The notes under the pieces: model-generated
Told to the model about the DNA's origin: nothing
Databases searched by the model: none
What the model saw: only the letters and a program-made list of their open reading frames with translations
Made by a program: the position numbers and the translations under genes
Part shown: positions 24,201 through 36,004 of the stretch, piece after piece
Layout of the letters: each line of letters starts with the position of its first letter
Position numbering within the stretch: the first letter of the stretch is position 1
From: Sequoia sempervirens
Lineage: Eukaryota; Streptophyta; Pinopsida; Cupressales; Cupressaceae
Direction: 5' to 3'
NCBI GenBank assembly: GCA_007258455.2
Contig: VDFB02275518.1
Span: forward strand, 124,001-188,000
Length of the DNA: 64,000 bases

Positions 24201-25050
24201 ATGAAACAAACAAGTTAGTAAAAACAATTGATTGAATGATTCCCTGATGATTGAATCTGGCATTTTTTATTCTCTTAGAATTTGACTAAATTGATTTGAT
24301 TCAACAACAGATGCAAATTATATTTCAGTTGAACTTAGCCTGTTTTTGAATTTCATGACCTGAAATCTAACACCACTTTCTACCAATTGCAGATTCTGAA
24401 TTTGAGAAGCTAAGGAGCTGAAGATCGAAGGTGCTAAAGACCAAACAAAAGAATGATGAATCAAGTCTACATCAGCCCTTAAGGCAATGACGACATGATT
24501 TTCTTTTACATGTTTCACTTTACTTGTTCCTCAATTGTATAGTTTGTATGTTTTGTTGAACTTAAATCAACTTAGTCTACCCACAGCTTGTGTGGGATCA
24601 CAAAACATATTTCACTTAATAAATCAATTGTTCATGATATGAAATGGCTTATGATCAACAATCTAAGTTTTTTCCTATTACATAATGAAACAATGAAATT
24701 GCACTTGTTCTGAAAACATATTTTGTAATCAAAATGAATGATTTCTTGCATTCCTATTTTTATATCTGCAATGCCCTTATGATAATCAGCAATAGCAATC
24801 ACTGTTCAATGAATGATTCAGCTTGAATGTTGTTCTCCAAATGAAATTTGTTAAGCGTTTTCTTTTTTAGGACTGTTCAATCAGTTTAATTCAAACCGGT
24901 TGAATGATTTTGACAAATCAATCCTAAACATGCTTTTATTCTGAAAACAAAATTTCAATGGATAACTTGACATAAATTTTTTTGTATACCCCAGCAAGTA
25001 ATTGCTTCCAAACTTCATTAATTTATGTAGGAAGAAAAAAATTAATAACA
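21213..25050 (-). mobile_element. Element C 3' LTR
   Basis: It aligns with 31622-35457 over its whole length. No protein is called; the short open frames at 23239 and 24318 are not informative, and the latter has a diverged match at 34725 only because the LTRs are copies. Confidence 0.95.
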
Positions 25051-25478
25051 TTTCTGGTGACCTCTCAGGGGTGTTTTCCTTCTAAACAAAGTAGGCCAGT
25101 TGCTTTGCTTATCCATTGGGTATGGAGTCTATTTATGCCTTTTTCTGACTCAGAAAACCTTGTACAAAATTCCTTTTTTAGTTGTAACTGCTTGTAACTT
25201 TGATGTTATTAGTTATAGTCCCATGGGGCATATAGTTGTTGTTGATGACATTGAAGTTCTATTCCATGTTATGAATAGGAAGTATTTATCTCATTGAACT
25301 ATAGCTAGTAACATCAGATTTACAGCTTTTCCTTATTTCCCCCCAACAAAACTCAAAGGAAACTACCTATTGTGCAAAACAACACTTAGAGGAAACTTCA
25401 GATGTAACTAATCAATGTGGAGAAGCACTTATTGAACACTAGAATCTAATTAGCTATGTAAAGATTTAGATCAATACC
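25051..25478 (-). other. Element C 3' untranslated region
   Basis: About 430 bases between the pol stop and the 3' LTR. No strong polypurine tract abuts the LTR. The nearest purine run on the minus strand is GAAGGAAAA, the complement of 25074-25082, about 24 bases away. Short open frames here have no recognisable content. Confidence 0.6.
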
Positions 25479-26709
25479 TCAAAAACAATGCTTGAGGTGA
25501 ATCCCATTCACTGGAATTGGCTCCACTTCACCATCCAACTTAGAAAACTGGAAAGCATTATGCTGTTTCTTTTCAGTAATGATGTAAGGCCCACTCTATA
25601 ATGCATCAAATTTGGAGTGTTTTCCAGGTCTCCTTTTGAGTTCATCCCATTTTAGCACTATGTCACCTTCCTGGAACACTCTTGGAGATGCCTTTTTATC
25701 AAATGACCTTTTCATTTGAGCCTGATGTTGCTCAATATTTTTCATTGCTTCAGCTCTGACCTCTTCAAGTTCAATCAGTTGAGCCAACCTTGTTGTATGA
25801 GGCTCTTCCTCAATCATATTAAGCTGGTTTACTAGATCAAGGGCTGGGAGTTCAATAGAAATGGGCAGTCTTGCCTCTTTTCCATACACAAGCATGTATG
25901 GGGAAAATCTAGTTGACCTTTTTGATGTAATTCTATCAGCCCACAAAGCCGATTTCAGCTTGGTATGCCAAACTCTCTTATTACCTTCCATAGTTCTCTT
26001 GATGATCCTCAAAAGGTTTTTATTAGTGGACTCAGCCTATCCATTCCCTTGAGGATAATAATTAGAAGATGTATTCAGATATACACCATTTTTAACAGCC
26101 CACTCAGATATCTTAGTTCCTATGAAAGCAAGTGCTAGATTCAGGAACTCCAAACCTGGTTATCAACTCTTCATAGAAGTTCAGAACAGCTGTCTCATTT
26201 GCTTCTTTAAGTGCTACAACTTCAGTCTATTTTGAAAAATAATTAGTGGCTGTGAGCACCCACTTGTGCCCTGTACTTGATGGTGGGTTTATGACTCCAA
26301 TGAAATCTAAGCCCCATTTCATAAAGGGTTGTTCAACTTGAACTGGCTGCAATGGAAGAGTTGCTAACTTTTCTTTTCCTGCAAACATGGCACATTCTTT
26401 GCACTTCCTTATCCATGCATGAGAATCTTTGAATATGGTAGGCCAATAATAGCCTCCTTTCATGATTTTAAGAGTTGTAGCTCTTGGAGAAAAGTATCCA
26501 CCAGCTGGTCCTTGATGAAATTCATGTAATACCTTATCAACCTGATCAACTTCAATACATTTAAGCAGTACACCATGAAAATCCTTTCTAAATAGTAAAC
26601 CATTTAAGAGAACATAAGGTATTGACTGTAATCTAAAGTACCTTCTTTTAGATTTAGTCAAACCAGGAGGACACTCACCAGTTAATAAGAAATGTAACAT
26701 TTCTTTCAC
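25479..26709 (-). pseudogene. Element C integrase
   Basis: The zinc-binding region is near 26520-26390. One His of the HHCC motif is changed (GGYFS for GGHFS) while C-x2-C (CKEC) remains. The first catalytic Asp is in WGLDFIG. The segment with the second Asp (SDNG-type) is missing: between the GVPE and LAFIGTKIS motifs only a few bases remain (junction near 26135) and the frame shifts. Downstream, YYPQGNG, then TAG, then AEST is the third-acidic region with its Glu intact. The C-terminus (GDIVLKWDELKRRPGKHSKF) runs through another TAG at 25596 to the probable natural stop TGA at 25479-25481. Inactive. Confidence 0.85.
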
Positions 26710-27470
26710 CCAACCTGTAGAAGTTATAGGGGCAGTAATTACTTCTTCATCTTGATGAGCTAAAACAACAGTTTCTTCTTCTTCTTCTATATTGCTGTAA
26801 TTATTCTCTGTAAGCTATTCACATAGACCTTTACCTCTTATTAGCTTGGTAACCTTGATTTCAAGGTCACATTCCATTACTTTAGTCACCCAACTAGCTC
26901 TTTTTCTGTTCAAATCTTTATTCAGCAGAAATTCTTTGACTAAAGGGTGAGCAACCAACAATTTAATTCTATTATTAGACAACATATGTTTGAATTTCTT
27001 CAAACTCCTGATAACAGCTAAGACATGTTTTTCAACAAAGGAATAGTTAAGCTCATAGTGTTTAAGACTTTGATTGAAGAAAGCTATGGGCTACTCTAAC
27101 TTTTGATCATTTTCCTGGACTAGCATGGCTACAATATTATCAATATTACCATATGCATACAGAATGAAATCCTTTGAGAAATCAGGATTTAACAAAGTAG
27201 GAGAAGCTGCAAGTGCTTCTTTAATAAGCTGAAAACTCCTCTTTCCTTCTTTAGTCCAGCCAAAAGAAACATTCTTTTTTAACATTGAAGTCAAAGGCAC
27301 TAATAATTCAGCAATATCTGGAATGAATCTTCTTACAAAGTTAATTCTACCCAGGAAACTTTGAAGACCTTTTTTGTGTGCTGGTAAAGGAAGTGAAAGG
27401 ATTGCACTTACTCTTTCCGGATCTATCGAAATACCATGTTTTGATACAATGTATCCAAGCAATTTACCTT
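26710..27470 (-). pseudogene. Element C gypsy-type RNase H
   Basis: It follows RT without a break in frame except TAGs at 27091 and 26815. FILYAYGNIDNIVAMLVQ is the beta-1/2 region, but the usual catalytic Asp position there is not convincing. PIAFFNQSLKHYELNY and VEKHVLAVIRSLKKF are the conserved Glu region. The element also has an archaeal-type RNase H, so loss of acidic residues in this original domain would parallel the retroviral connection domain. That parallel is inference. Confidence 0.75.
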
Positions 27471-28300
27471 CATGAACAACAAACACATATTTCTTTGTGT
27501 TAAGAGAGACACCAAACTCTCTACATCTTTCAAAAATCTTTCTTAAGTGGTCAAAGTGTTCATTTGAATTCTTTGAAAAAATAGTTATGTCATCCAAATA
27601 AACTAACACTATCTTATACATCAAACCTTTGAAAGCCATATCCATAGCTTTCTAGAAAGTAGCTCCAGCATTAGATAAACCAAATGGCATCCTCTTGTAA
27701 GCCATTGTACCCCATTTAGTTGTAAATGATGTCTTAAACTGATCTTCTTCCTTAACCATGATCTGATTATATCCTAAAAAACCATCTAATAAAGAGAATC
27801 TTTCAGAACCTGAAACAACTTGAAGAATTTGTTCCATGGAAGGCAAAGGATGACGATCTTTTAGGGAAGCTCTATTAATATCTCTGAAATCAACACAAAG
27901 TCTGATTTCACCACTTTTCTTTCTTACAAGTACGAGATTTGATACCCAAGAGGTATGCTTAATTGGATAAATAATACTACTCTGAATAAGTTTATTCAAC
28001 TCTTTGACCATGAGGGGCTCAAGCTTGGGATTGAGTGGCCTCTGTTTTTGTCTCACAGGCTTGGCATTTGGTTCAAGTTCAATTGTATGCTGGGTAATAG
28101 AAGGATCAAAACCTTTCAGATCGGAGTATTCCCATGCAAAGACATCACTGAACTCTTGACATAATAAAATAAAAGCATGCCTTTCTTCTAAAGTGCATAC
28201 CTTACCAAGCTTTAAAAGCTTGTCTTTGAAGATCTCAACACCTTCATAATGATCTTCTTTAATCTGCAAACTGGCTTTCTCCTTTCTGACTTGATCATCT
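27471..28300 (-). pseudogene. Element C reverse transcriptase
   Basis: The order is N-terminal KPVRQKQRPLNP, fingers KKSGEIRLCVDFRDIN, LDGFLGYNQI, KRMPFGLSNAGATF followed by TAG at 27652, then the catalytic box YLDD (LVYLDDITIFS, about 27583-27605). LGYIVSKHGI and SFLGRINFVRRFI form the thumb. All key motifs are kept, and only the TAG interrupts. The wording is of the Athila/Tat group rather than the chromoviruses. Confidence 0.9.
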
Positions 28301-28559
28301 GTATTGAAAATGGACTCCAAAGTAACCAAGCCTTTGGGTAGTTTGTTGGTTTTCAGCTGTATGATCTGATCTTCGTACTGTTGTTTGAGTTTCTCTTGAT
28401 TATCATTAGAAAACTCTGCTTCTTCTCTCAAGAAATTGATAATCTGCTGCTCACTATCAAAAACTTGCCAATGTTCATTATTGTTAGGAATTGATGACCT
28501 AACAATAAATTTTACATACTGTTGTTCTCTTGAATTACTAATATCATTTGGGATATCAT

Positions 28560-28945
28560 ACTGAGCACCTATGGCTGCTAGTCTATCAGCATGATTATTT
28601 TTAATTCTGGGAATTGACAACAAATTAAATGCTTGAAAATATTCAATGAGATCCCATACTCTATGCTTATAAGACTTGAGGAGATCATTTTTAGTAGTAT
28701 GGATACCTCTAACTTGATTAACAATCAATTATGTCACCAAAGACTTGTAAACAACAAATACCGCTCTTTTTTTCCCATTGAAGACCATGAATCAGAGCTT
28801 CATACTCAACTGTATTATTGGTGCAGCTGAATGTGAACCTTAATGCAGAATAATACTTCTCACCAGTTGGAGAAATAAGCATGCAACCACCTCTAGCACC
28901 ATTTCTACTCCTTGAACCATCAAAGAATAGCTTCCAAACTTCGTT
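28560..28945 (-). pseudogene. Element C archaeal-type RNase H, placed upstream of RT
   Basis: The four acidic residues of the family are visible in order: Asp in LFFDGSRSRNG, Glu in NNTVEYEALIHGL, Asp in VFGD, and Asp in NNHADRLAAIG. A one-base frameshift falls between the third motif and VNQVRG (near 28730). The domain would cut RNA in RNA/DNA hybrids. In the Tat/Ogre elements I know, this second RNase H sits after the gypsy RNase H, before integrase. Here it sits between protease and RT. The linker to RT (28300-28560) is acidic and has no recognised domain. Confidence 0.85.
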
Positions 28946-29299
28946 TGTTTGCTGATCTATTTGTTGTTCAATACTTTTTTTGAGATTAGGCATAATAGAA
29001 TCAGTTTCATGCATCATATAAATTCCTAAATTTACCTCTTCAAGCTGTTCATTTGAAGAACTCTGATCATTTTCTGCTGCCCAGTCATCCAATAGAATAT
29101 CCGAAATATCCTCTATTTGAGTAGTAGTCTCATTGGTAACATTAATGTCCTCTTGATCAAACAGAGCACAATTTACAACAGCTGTTGCATTAACTACACT
29201 TGGATTATATGGTTCAATATGATTTTTAGCAACAGGTTCAGATTTGATAGTGACTTTGGTTCTATACCTGGTCCTAAATAACATATGAGACCAATCAAA

Positions 29300-29806
29300 G
29301 GACAAGTATCCTCCAATCTTAGCTGTGAAATCACAAGATAAACAGATTGTGAAGTATGGAGGCAACTCTATGACATAAACATCTTGAGGTATTGAAAAGT
29401 TTGGACATGCGTGCAATGTAAGACTCAGATTTTTAATAACTCCAACTATTTTAACAGCAGTACCATCTAGTTGTACTACCCCTTTTTCTAATGGCTCATA
29501 CTTAATTCCAAGCTTGTCTACAATTTGCTTGGGCATTACAGAACTATTGGTCCCAGAGTCAATCATGCAATTATGAACTAAATGTTGACCAATAATTAAT
29601 GAAACATAGAAAGGGGGTGGTTTAACTACCTTGGTAGACTGTTCTTTATTTTTAGGTGAGTCATTAGTAAGTACAACCTTAGCAGGTTGCTGATCAAACA
29701 GATTATCAGACAGAGAAAACTTTGACAGAGCTTCATGTAAGAGATCCTTTTGTCTAGGAAGAACTAATGAATCCCACATTGAAAAACTAACATTAGTCTT
29801 CTTCAT
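29300..29806 (-). pseudogene. Element C aspartic protease
   Basis: The active site is MIDSGTNSSVMP, a DSG/T type, preceded by PFYVSLIIGQ and followed by LGIKYEPL. It is in the same frame as gag and the archaeal-type RNase H. A spacer of about 350 bases, acidic and Asn-rich, leads to the RNase H. The segment from 29806 to 28718 is uninterrupted. Confidence 0.85.
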
Positions 29807-31471
29807 ATGCTCTAAAATATTAAAATTACTAGCACTAACCTTCTGCTATCCTTTATGAACAACAACATTCTTCTGAACTTGTGTTGATTGACCGTGTTGA
29901 TCTTTGCCAACCACAGACTGTGTTCTTGGCAGAACTTGACCATTTTGTGAACTTGTAGAAGGCTGGTTTCTGTCTCCATCAGTCTGCTACCCCAAATCAA
30001 CAACCCTTTTCTTACTCCTTGTGTTGGCTGTTATAGGGTTACTTGACTGATTTTGATCATTATTGACCCCACAAAACTCCTCACCTTGCCAGTTCATGAA
30101 AGTGACATTTGGATTCCCTTGTTCTGCATGAGTGGAGTGCTGATCATGAGCCTCCTATGATGAATTCTTTGGAACAGCAGCACTACTTTGCACCATTAGT
30201 GCTTGATTAAGAATTCCATTAGAACAGGTAGATTGGTTATGTGGCTGATTACATGGAAAACACCATTCGTAATCAGCAACCATGTTATTTTGTACAGGAA
30301 CTACCTCCTTAGATGAACTAGGAGCACTGGGGTTATAAGGCTAGAAAGGCCTTTGATTGAAATTCCTTCTTTGAATCTGAGGATTGGACTGATACAGAGC
30401 TTGGTAAGGACTTTGGTATGGTGGGTGACTTTGCTACTTCTTGATATTAACCAACTCATTACCAAAGGTCTATAAGGTCTTTTGAATATTCTGATTTTGC
30501 TCTTTTATGCTAACTAGTTCCTGAAACTGGTTAGGAACAACATGCTCTTGAGCTGCTACTTGTGAATTAAAGGCTGGAAATGCTGGAACAACAGCTACAG
30601 TAGGTGGTAAAACTAGGGTAATTGGCTGTATATCAACAAAATAAGGCATAGGACGCCTAGGGGCTAACTTTCCAGCTTGAATTAAATTATTTTCTGCCCT
30701 AACAACTATATCAAATGCTGCTGGTAATGTATCCCCTCCTAAAGATTGAATCAAAAGTGCAATTTCACTATTTAATGCTTTCAAATAGTACAAAAAGGCA
30801 TGATCATTAGATGGCTTTACCGTGGCTGGAATTCGATTCTAGGTCTTTATGAACCGATAGTTGAAGTCCATCAAAAGTTCACGTGGTGCTCTCTTGATAG
30901 TAGTAAGCTGCTCCACCAGTGACAAATAGTCTGATTTATCTTCAAACTGTTTCTTTAGCTTCTCTCCAAGCTGATCCCATGTTGTAATTGAATTCACTGG
31001 TAACCCTCTGAACCACTGAAATGCTTTACCCTTGAAAGAGGTTGCCAAGAGCCTTAATGCAACATCTTGCTTAGTTATATGGTGTAAACCACACAACAAA
31101 GCCACATCTTGAATGTGTTCAATGGTTGTTGTGTGATCTTCACAAGTAAAGAATGGTAAATTTTTAAGGGCTGCAACTGGGATATCATTATGCTGGGCTA
31201 AATTCAAGGGGCTTCCTTGATCAAATGAAACAAAAAGCTGATTCCTAGGTGGAGGATGAGCCATATTGATGATTAATGGTGAAGTTGAACTATTGGAAAT
31301 AATAGAATTAGAAGAAATTCGAATTGCAGAACTTACAAACAGTGGATTGTTGAAGGATGAAACAGGGCTTGTTGCTATCCTAACAATTCTGGTACTTCTT
31401 GCTAGTAATTCTAAATGTTCTACAGACTCTGTTCTTGATCTTCTTTGATAACTTTTCATATGCTTCCTCAC
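29807..31471 (-). pseudogene. Element C gag
   Basis: The open frame starts at 31471. An internal Met at 31264 (MAHPPPRNQLF) is a plausible start because the following capsid-type sequence is conserved in style (AFQWFRGLPVNSITTWDQLGEKLKKQF, in part). Seven in-frame TAGs lie at 30839, 30470, 30434, 30341, 30155, 29987 and 29846, with no frameshift over 1.6 kb. A zinc knuckle C-x2-C-x3-H-x4-C (CFPCNQPHNQSTC) lies at 30224-30262. The middle is rich in Gln, Asn and Pro. Gag would package element RNA. Confidence 0.85.
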
Positions 31472-31601
31472 TAATACTACTGAAATTGAGATCCAGAGTC
31501 GCCAAGTGTGAATTTTTTCCTTCTTAAAGGCTGAAAAATGCTGCTCACACTATTACAACAGCAAAATAAGCTCTTTTTGAACTAATAAAACAATTCAATG
31601 T

Positions 31602-31619
31602 CCCACCGGGCGTGCCAAA
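31602..31619 (-). promoter_or_regulatory. Element C primer-binding site
   Basis: Next to the 5' LTR the minus strand reads TGGCACGCCCGGTGGGAC. A TGG start beside the LTR is the usual form of a tRNA primer site. I do not assign the tRNA. Its difference from the initiator-Met sites of A and B supports a different clade. Confidence 0.7.
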
Positions 31620-31621
31620 AT

Positions 31622-34600
31622 TGTTAACACAAGGATTTGCACCCAAAGTTAAGCTGAAAAGCTCGATAAATCCTGTGCACATGGGACTATTCTCAGGCTA
31701 TGGGTATCCTATGGTGAGAATAGACCTCCAGGTTTTGGGCTGGTTCCCTTTGGATTTTCTTGTAAAACTAGTTTTTCTAACAGAGGTAAAGGATAGAAGG
31801 ATAAAGTAAAAATAAAACAGGAAAGTAAGGTGATTCACCAATTGTCAAAAAACTTGCAACTTTGATAATCTTACAAAAAAATCAATAAAGCTATGTGATC
31901 ACAACTCAGAAACTTATGTCTGCATGAATGATTCTAAGGTAAGGCTTAAATTTATCCTAAGAGTAAGGAAAACAATAATGTTTTCACAGAATCCCTAAAC
32001 ATGAGACTTAAAGCACAAACTGAGACCTGCACTATGACATAATATCTTATGCATTCAGTATTGGAGGAATTGATAAAATAATGAAATAATTCAATATTTA
32101 ATCATGTAACTCACAACAATTACTAAAGAACACTAAAAAATAGAGAAAGAAATAAGCTTCTTTATTGAGAAATAAGAAGTATCTGCATTACAAATCTGTA
32201 GATCTCACAAGAAAATGAGTTACAAAATGTGAATAATGCTCTCACTGCAATCTTCAAATCAAGAACTAACCCCAACAATGAAAGAAGAGAGAGACTTATA
32301 GAAAGAGTCTCAAAATTCAAAATTGAATTTTGGCTCTAAAATCTTGTGTGTTGTCAATCTTCTCCTCCAAATAAGGCATGCAATTGCCAACCAACTCCAA
32401 CAAGAGTTTCCAAAGTTTGAACAACTTGTGGGTCGTATACAAAAGAAAATCCCTCCAAATCAGGATCATAAATGAAAGCAACAAGGTGCCTTGTGCCTCA
32501 AAACACTCCTTGACTCAAGTTAAGTCAAAAGGAACTCATAACTGAAATCAAACTCCTGATTTAGTGCTTCAAAATCCCTGATTCTCTCAACATGTTGGCC
32601 CTGTTTTCTCAACCATCTCTATGACTCATACAAGTCATTTAAAGCTCTTGAGTTAAACTCCCTTTGATTAAGTTTCACATTTCAAAACATATTCAAATCA
32701 CTCTTTCGTTTGCATTTCCTGATTATAATTTATTTAAAATGATTTATAATTCATCATTTTAAGTAAAGATTTACAATTTTTTTTTTAAAATATCTATGTA
32801 AAAACATCATAGTCACGTATCTTGAAAATTGCATATAAAAATACCTTTATTTTGCATCTAAAATAACTTTATTTAGAGTGATCTATATTTCATCACTTTT
32901 AAATAAAGCCATATAATTCAATTTTGAAATGCAAAAAATAAAAGAAATTAAACAAAGCCAATTATAAATTATTGGCTAAGTGATAAGTCTAGTGGGCACT
33001 TTGAAAAGATTATTGAAAATAATCATAAGGCATTTCTAGAATATGCCACGACTTAAACTCAAGTGACTAAAGTTTTCTTTTTTGAAAAAGAAATGCTAAG
33101 GAAAAAATGCCTCTCCTTGCATCAGACTTTTAGGGTATTCAACAAACCTAAAATGAATGTTTTACATTCATTCATTTGTATTCATTTCTCATGTTGCTGT
33201 GAGAGCGCCACCAAGACAAAACCCTAGCTCTGTGAATAGATTTTCTGCTGGAGATCTCTGCTTCAAACGCCATTTCCTAAGATTCTTGGAGGAAATAAGG
33301 CTCGGTGAGTATTATTTCCATTAAGAAATTGGCTTTATTTTAGTTTGAAGTCATTAAAAATACTTATTTGGCTGCGTCCAGAGTATTCTTTGATGTTTCT
33401 CTCTACTGGTGCTTTGTCTCTATCATGAGCTGACTTCTTGCTTGGCCACCATTGAACATTCTTGACCAATCTTTCAAGCAGTGAAAAGTGCATTTTGCTC
33501 CATGTATTTTGATATTTCTCTTCAGGTCAACCGCCATGACAAAACCCTTGTCCTACAAAAATCTTTTTCATGAGCTTCTCTAAAAAAAAAAATCTATGTT
33601 TTCTGACAGCCACGACCTTACTGCTGTTTTTTTGACATTTCTCTTGTTATCTGTCTGTGGCTTTTCTTGTGGTCACCATGAATTGACTCTAGCTGAGTTT
33701 TGAAGTCCTTGGAAGATGAAGAAAAGAATGAATATTCTTTATTGAATTTCTCTAAGTAGGGCGCGACCTGCAAGCCTTTTGCTGGGTTTTGATTTGTTTC
33801 TCCATGAAGGTTATGGACATACTATTCTTCTGGGTATTTCTGTAGCTCCATTGGAATAACATAAATTTACTCCATATTCAGATTACCAGAAAGAGAAACT
33901 TTCACTTGTTGCACGAGTAATTTCTCTTTTATATGACTGCCTTATACTTTGAATTCAAGAGAGTAAAATTCCTTTGTGACTGAAAAATAGCTAAGCTGTC
34001 TTCCATTTCTGAGTTACGTTGAAATATCACAAACATAAATGATTTACTTCTTCATACAATAGCTGCTTGTTATCATCATAGTGCTTTTAAGATCCAACTA
34101 CAAAAATTCTGTAAAAAGACAATGACCTCCTCTTGAATTTACAAACAGTACATCTACTTTCAGTTCTTGATGACTTAGCTGATTTGTTTCTCCGTTTGTA
34201 ATCAGGTAATACTTTTACCAACTACAATAGTTGATCAAATTATGACTGATATAAGTGTGAATTCAGACATAGTATGATAACATTTTAATTCTGTATTCGA
34301 TTTGATTTCTGCCACTTGATGAATTTATTTGTTGCTTGCTCTTCTGATATTGAGATGGCATTCTTGCTGCAAACATGCATACAAAAGTCTTTGTATTCTT
34401 TATGCATATAAATATATGAACTTTGGCATGAATGCCTGTTTACTTGAAGTCTGAAAAGATTCATTATCTTGCTTTTAACGATGAAGTATTGTAAATTTCA
34501 TTGCACAACTTAAATGAGCTGGGCTCCACCCTTGTGGGAGCCACATTTAACCCCACTCATATTGAAATTTGATGAATTCAACAACATTACTTTTCCTCTT

Positions 34601-35457
34601 TCTGCACATGAAACAAACAAGTTAGTAAAAACAATTGATCGAATGCTTCCCTGATGATTGAATCTAGCATTTTTTATTCTCTTAGAATTTGACTAAATTG
34701 ATTTGATTCAACAACAGATGCAAATTATATTTCGGTTGAACTTAGCATGTTTTTGAATTTCGTGACTTGAGCTCTAACACCACTTTCTACCAATTGCAGA
34801 TTCTGAATTTGAGAAGCTAAGGAGTTGAAGATCGAAGGTGCTGAAGACCAAAGAGAAGAATGATGAATCAAGTCTACATCAGCCCTTAAGGCAATGATGG
34901 CATGATTTTCTTTTACATGTTTCACTTTACTTGTTCCTTAGTTGTATAGTTTGTATTTTTTGTTGAACTTAAATCAACTTAGTCTACCCACGGCTTGTGT
35001 GGGATCACAAAACATATTTCTCTTAATAAATCAATTGTTCATGATATGAAATGGCTTATGATCAACAATCTAAGTTTTTTCCTATTACATAATGAAACAA
35101 TGAAATTGCACTTGTTCCGAAAACATATTTTGTAATCAAAATGAATGATTTCTTGCATTCCTGGTTTTATATCTGCAATGCCCTTCTGATAATCAGCAAT
35201 AGCAATCACTGTTCAATGAATGATTCAGCTTGAATGTTGTTCTCCGAATGAAATTTGTTAAGCGTTTTCTTTGTTAGGACTGTTCAATCAGTTTAATTCA
35301 AACCGGTTGAATGATTTTGACAAATCAATCCTAAACATGCTTTTATTCTGAAAACAAAATTTCAATGGATAACTTGACATAAATTTTTTTGTATACCCCA
35401 GCAAGTAATTGCTTCCAAACTTCATTAATTTATGTAGGAAGCAAAAAATTAATAACA
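31622..35457 (-). mobile_element. Element C 5' LTR
   Basis: It is 3836 bp, pairing with 21213-25050. It begins TGTTAACACAAGG on the plus strand and ends AATAACA, followed by AGAAC. No gene inside. Confidence 0.95.
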
Positions 35458-35918
35458 AGAACATTCAACATGTTGATTTAGTCACCCATTTTAATGGGTC
35501 GACCCAAGACTATTTCATTGTTGTTTTAAATACTTTATAACTGCAACTCATTTGCCACTTTGTGGCTATTCATAATCATTATTATTTTCTATTTAAACTG
35601 CCTTTTAATTGGTGTGAGAGCCTCCAATAAACATGCACATGCTTCTATTAATATTTAGTTTTAAAGGTTTATAAATTGCAGTTGGTTTTATTAAGGCTTA
35701 TGCTCCTATCATTGTCCACGTGATAGACTTTTTCCATGCCTTATTTATGCTTTAGCTACAACCACTTCATGGCTTTATTATTTGTAACTTATTTGCATTC
35801 AAATAACTATTATTTAGCTATACCATTCAACCTTCTAGAAAGGACTATAATTATGGCTTTTCAAGCCTCATAAATATATCATTTATCATAAGCCTTCGAT
35901 TGAGGCTTTTTGCCTCAC

Positions 35919-36004
<86 letters not shown>

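Larger units (their letters stand above)
21213..35457 (-). mobile_element. Element C: Tat-like Ty3/gypsy retrotransposon, complete, nested in the element A LTR
   Basis: A 14.2 kb element bounded by LTRs of 3838 and 3836 bp, each TGTTAACACAAGG...ATTAATAACA, with a perfect AGAAC duplication. On the minus strand the order is primer site, gag, protease, archaeal-type RNase H, RT, gypsy RNase H, integrase. LTR divergence in compared stretches is roughly 2-4 percent, so it is younger than B. The coding region is one long frame apart from one small frameshift near 28730 and one deletion near 26135. All 13 internal stops are TAG. RT wording (RMPFGLSNAGATF) and the second RNase H point to the Tat clade. 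Confidence 0.93.
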
